13,320 nt of DNA from positions 1 through 13,320 of the forward strand of contig JAOUPZ010000043.1 in assembly GCA_029879595.1 (NCBI GenBank), written 5' to 3'. The DNA comes from Deltaproteobacteria bacterium. GTDB lineage: Bacteria > SAR324 > JACQKK01. The notes below the pieces were generated by a model that worked only from the letters and a program-made list of their open reading frames with translations, was not told the origin of the DNA and made no database searches. Below, piece after piece: positions 12,445-13,320 of the stretch (position 1 is the first letter of the stretch; every line of letters starts with the position of its first letter). The position numbers and the translations under genes were made by a program.

Positions 12445-13320
12445 ATGAGCATGCTGACCTTCGGAGTAAAAAGCCGGGTGGGACATGCGCTGTTTGCGCT
12501 GGGCCTGTTCATATTCACCCCCCTGGCTTCAACGGCACTGGCCCAGCTGGAGGACGGCAACACGACCTCCACCACCGGCACCCAGTTCGTGCGTCCCGAA
12601 CCCCCCGCGAAACCCCAGCCGCCCCAGCCGCCCGAGCCGCCAAATCAGCCCGCCCGGCTGGAAGTACCACCGCCCGACCAGACTCCGCCCGGGCCGCCCC
12701 CGAAGTTTCCCGAGGTACTGGTGCTGCTGGACACCTCGGACTCCATGATGAGCCAGGCTCCGGGAAGCAGTGAAACCCGCCTGACCGAGGCCAGCCGGGC
12801 CCTGAAACAGATGCTCAAGGGCATGACTCCCCGGACCAGGATCCAGCTCTGGAGCTTCAATACGCGCCTCACCCCCCTGCTGATTCCGGGGCAGTATGCG
12901 GGACAGTTCGTGGAGGTAGGTCAGGGCCAGAACCGGGAACGGTTGATCGGGCTGCTGGACGGGCTGCGCACCGCCGGCGGGACCAACATGTACCAGGCCA
13001 TCGTCAAGGCCCTGCGGCTTTTCGACAATCCGGGCAACATTCAACTCTACCGCAGCGGGCAGCGCTTTCCCGTGCTGCTGGTGATCTCAGACGGTGAGGA
13101 CGGCGGCAAAACCCGGGAAACCCTGGACTCGGTGAAAAAGGCCGCCGCCAAGCGCCCCCTGGTCACCGTGAACACCATCGGGTTCAGGGTGGGCCGCCAG
13201 TCACGCTGGTTCGAGACCCTGTGCCAGGTCGCCACCAGCCGGCAGGGCTGCGCCAACGCCGAAGACTCCTCACAGCTGGGCAAAATGCTGGAACGCTTCC
13301 ACCGGGCGCCGGAAAACTGA
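12445..13320 (+). CDS. Secreted VWA (von Willebrand factor A) domain protein
   Basis: A 291-residue protein with a Sec signal peptide: Lys9/Arg11, a hydrophobic core (about 15-30) and an ALA|Q cleavage site after residue 33. A Thr-rich then proline-rich linker (about 50-88, repeated QPP/EPP units) precedes the VWA domain (about 89-280). The metal-ion-dependent adhesion site looks complete: DTSDS (96-100), Thr180 in GGTNM and Asp216 in SDGED. Cys260 and Cys269 near the end could form a disulfide. There is no transmembrane segment after the signal, so the mature protein is probably periplasmic or released. VWA domains bind partner proteins through Mg2+. The ATG at 12445 has no clear ribosome site; the ATG at 12451 is an alternative. 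The gene starts 69 bases after the envelope pair, across a hairpin, so shared transcription is possible but unproven. The partner is unknown. Confidence 0.85.
   Translation: MSMLTFGVKSRVGHALFALGLFIFTPLASTALAQLEDGNTTSTTGTQFVRPEPPAKPQPPQPPEPPNQPARLEVPPPDQTPPGPPPKFPEVLVLLDTSDSMMSQAPGSSETRLTEASRALKQMLKGMTPRTRIQLWSFNTRLTPLLIPGQYAGQFVEVGQGQNRERLIGLLDGLRTAGGTNMYQAIVKALRLFDNPGNIQLYRSGQRFPVLLVISDGEDGGKTRETLDSVKKAAAKRPLVTVNTIGFRVGRQSRWFETLCQVATSRQGCANAEDSSQLGKMLERFHRAPEN

Noticed and set aside
11590..12581. Overlapping minus-strand open frames under the large envelope protein
   Set aside because: They are read from the reverse of Lys/Glu-rich coiled-coil codons. The minus-strand terminator at 12397-12433 lies inside them, not after them, so it does not support them as genes.

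Overview
The window is GC-rich, densely coded DNA from a Gram-negative bacterium. A lipobox lipoprotein, a twin-arginine-type export signal, and a gene pair resembling the TIGR03546/TIGR03545 families (known only from bacteria with an outer membrane) all point that way. The miaB gene overlapping a DUF151/BFN gene, the pyrophosphate-type phosphofructokinase and the isolated leuD fit an uncultured proteobacterium of the gamma or delta (Desulfobacterota-like) type. That placement is a guess from gene content, not a proof. I see no transposase, phage, CRISPR, tRNA or rRNA gene.

Layout. (1) 1-276 is the end of a SpoU/TrmH-type rRNA ribose methyltransferase that starts outside the window. (2) 277-809 is a long non-coding stretch holding a composite palindromic repeat with three hairpins inside an outer inverted repeat. 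(3) 810-4570 is a tight plus-strand cluster: PPi-dependent phosphofructokinase, glycerol-3-phosphate dehydrogenase (gpsA, TTG start) and an exported family-1 solute-binding protein. The first two link upper glycolysis/gluconeogenesis to glycerol-3-phosphate and phospholipid synthesis. The binding protein has no permease beside it. (4) 4684-6668 on the minus strand is miaB followed by a BFN-domain protein, overlapping by GTGA. (5) 6796-7686 on the plus strand is a stand-alone homocysteine-methyltransferase-type zinc domain, divergent from miaB. (6) 7711-8829 on the minus strand is a CsgG-like/TPR lipoprotein, convergent with the previous gene across a hairpin. (7) 9112-9723 is leuD, divergent from the lipoprotein and without leuC or leuB next to it. 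(8) 9944-12375 is a two-gene unit: a small multi-spanning membrane protein and a 635-residue anchored, coiled-coil, AsmA-like envelope protein. (9) 12445-13320 is a secreted VWA-domain protein with an intact MIDAS and a proline-rich linker.

The best candidate for an undescribed system is 9944-13320: the translationally coupled TIGR03546/TIGR03545-like pair plus the VWA protein just behind it. The pair is a recurring but functionally uncharacterised envelope module. Whether the VWA gene belongs to it is open, and a hairpin/T-tract shaped like a minus-strand terminator lies in the 69 bases between them. The remaining genes are mostly recognisable housekeeping or envelope functions.
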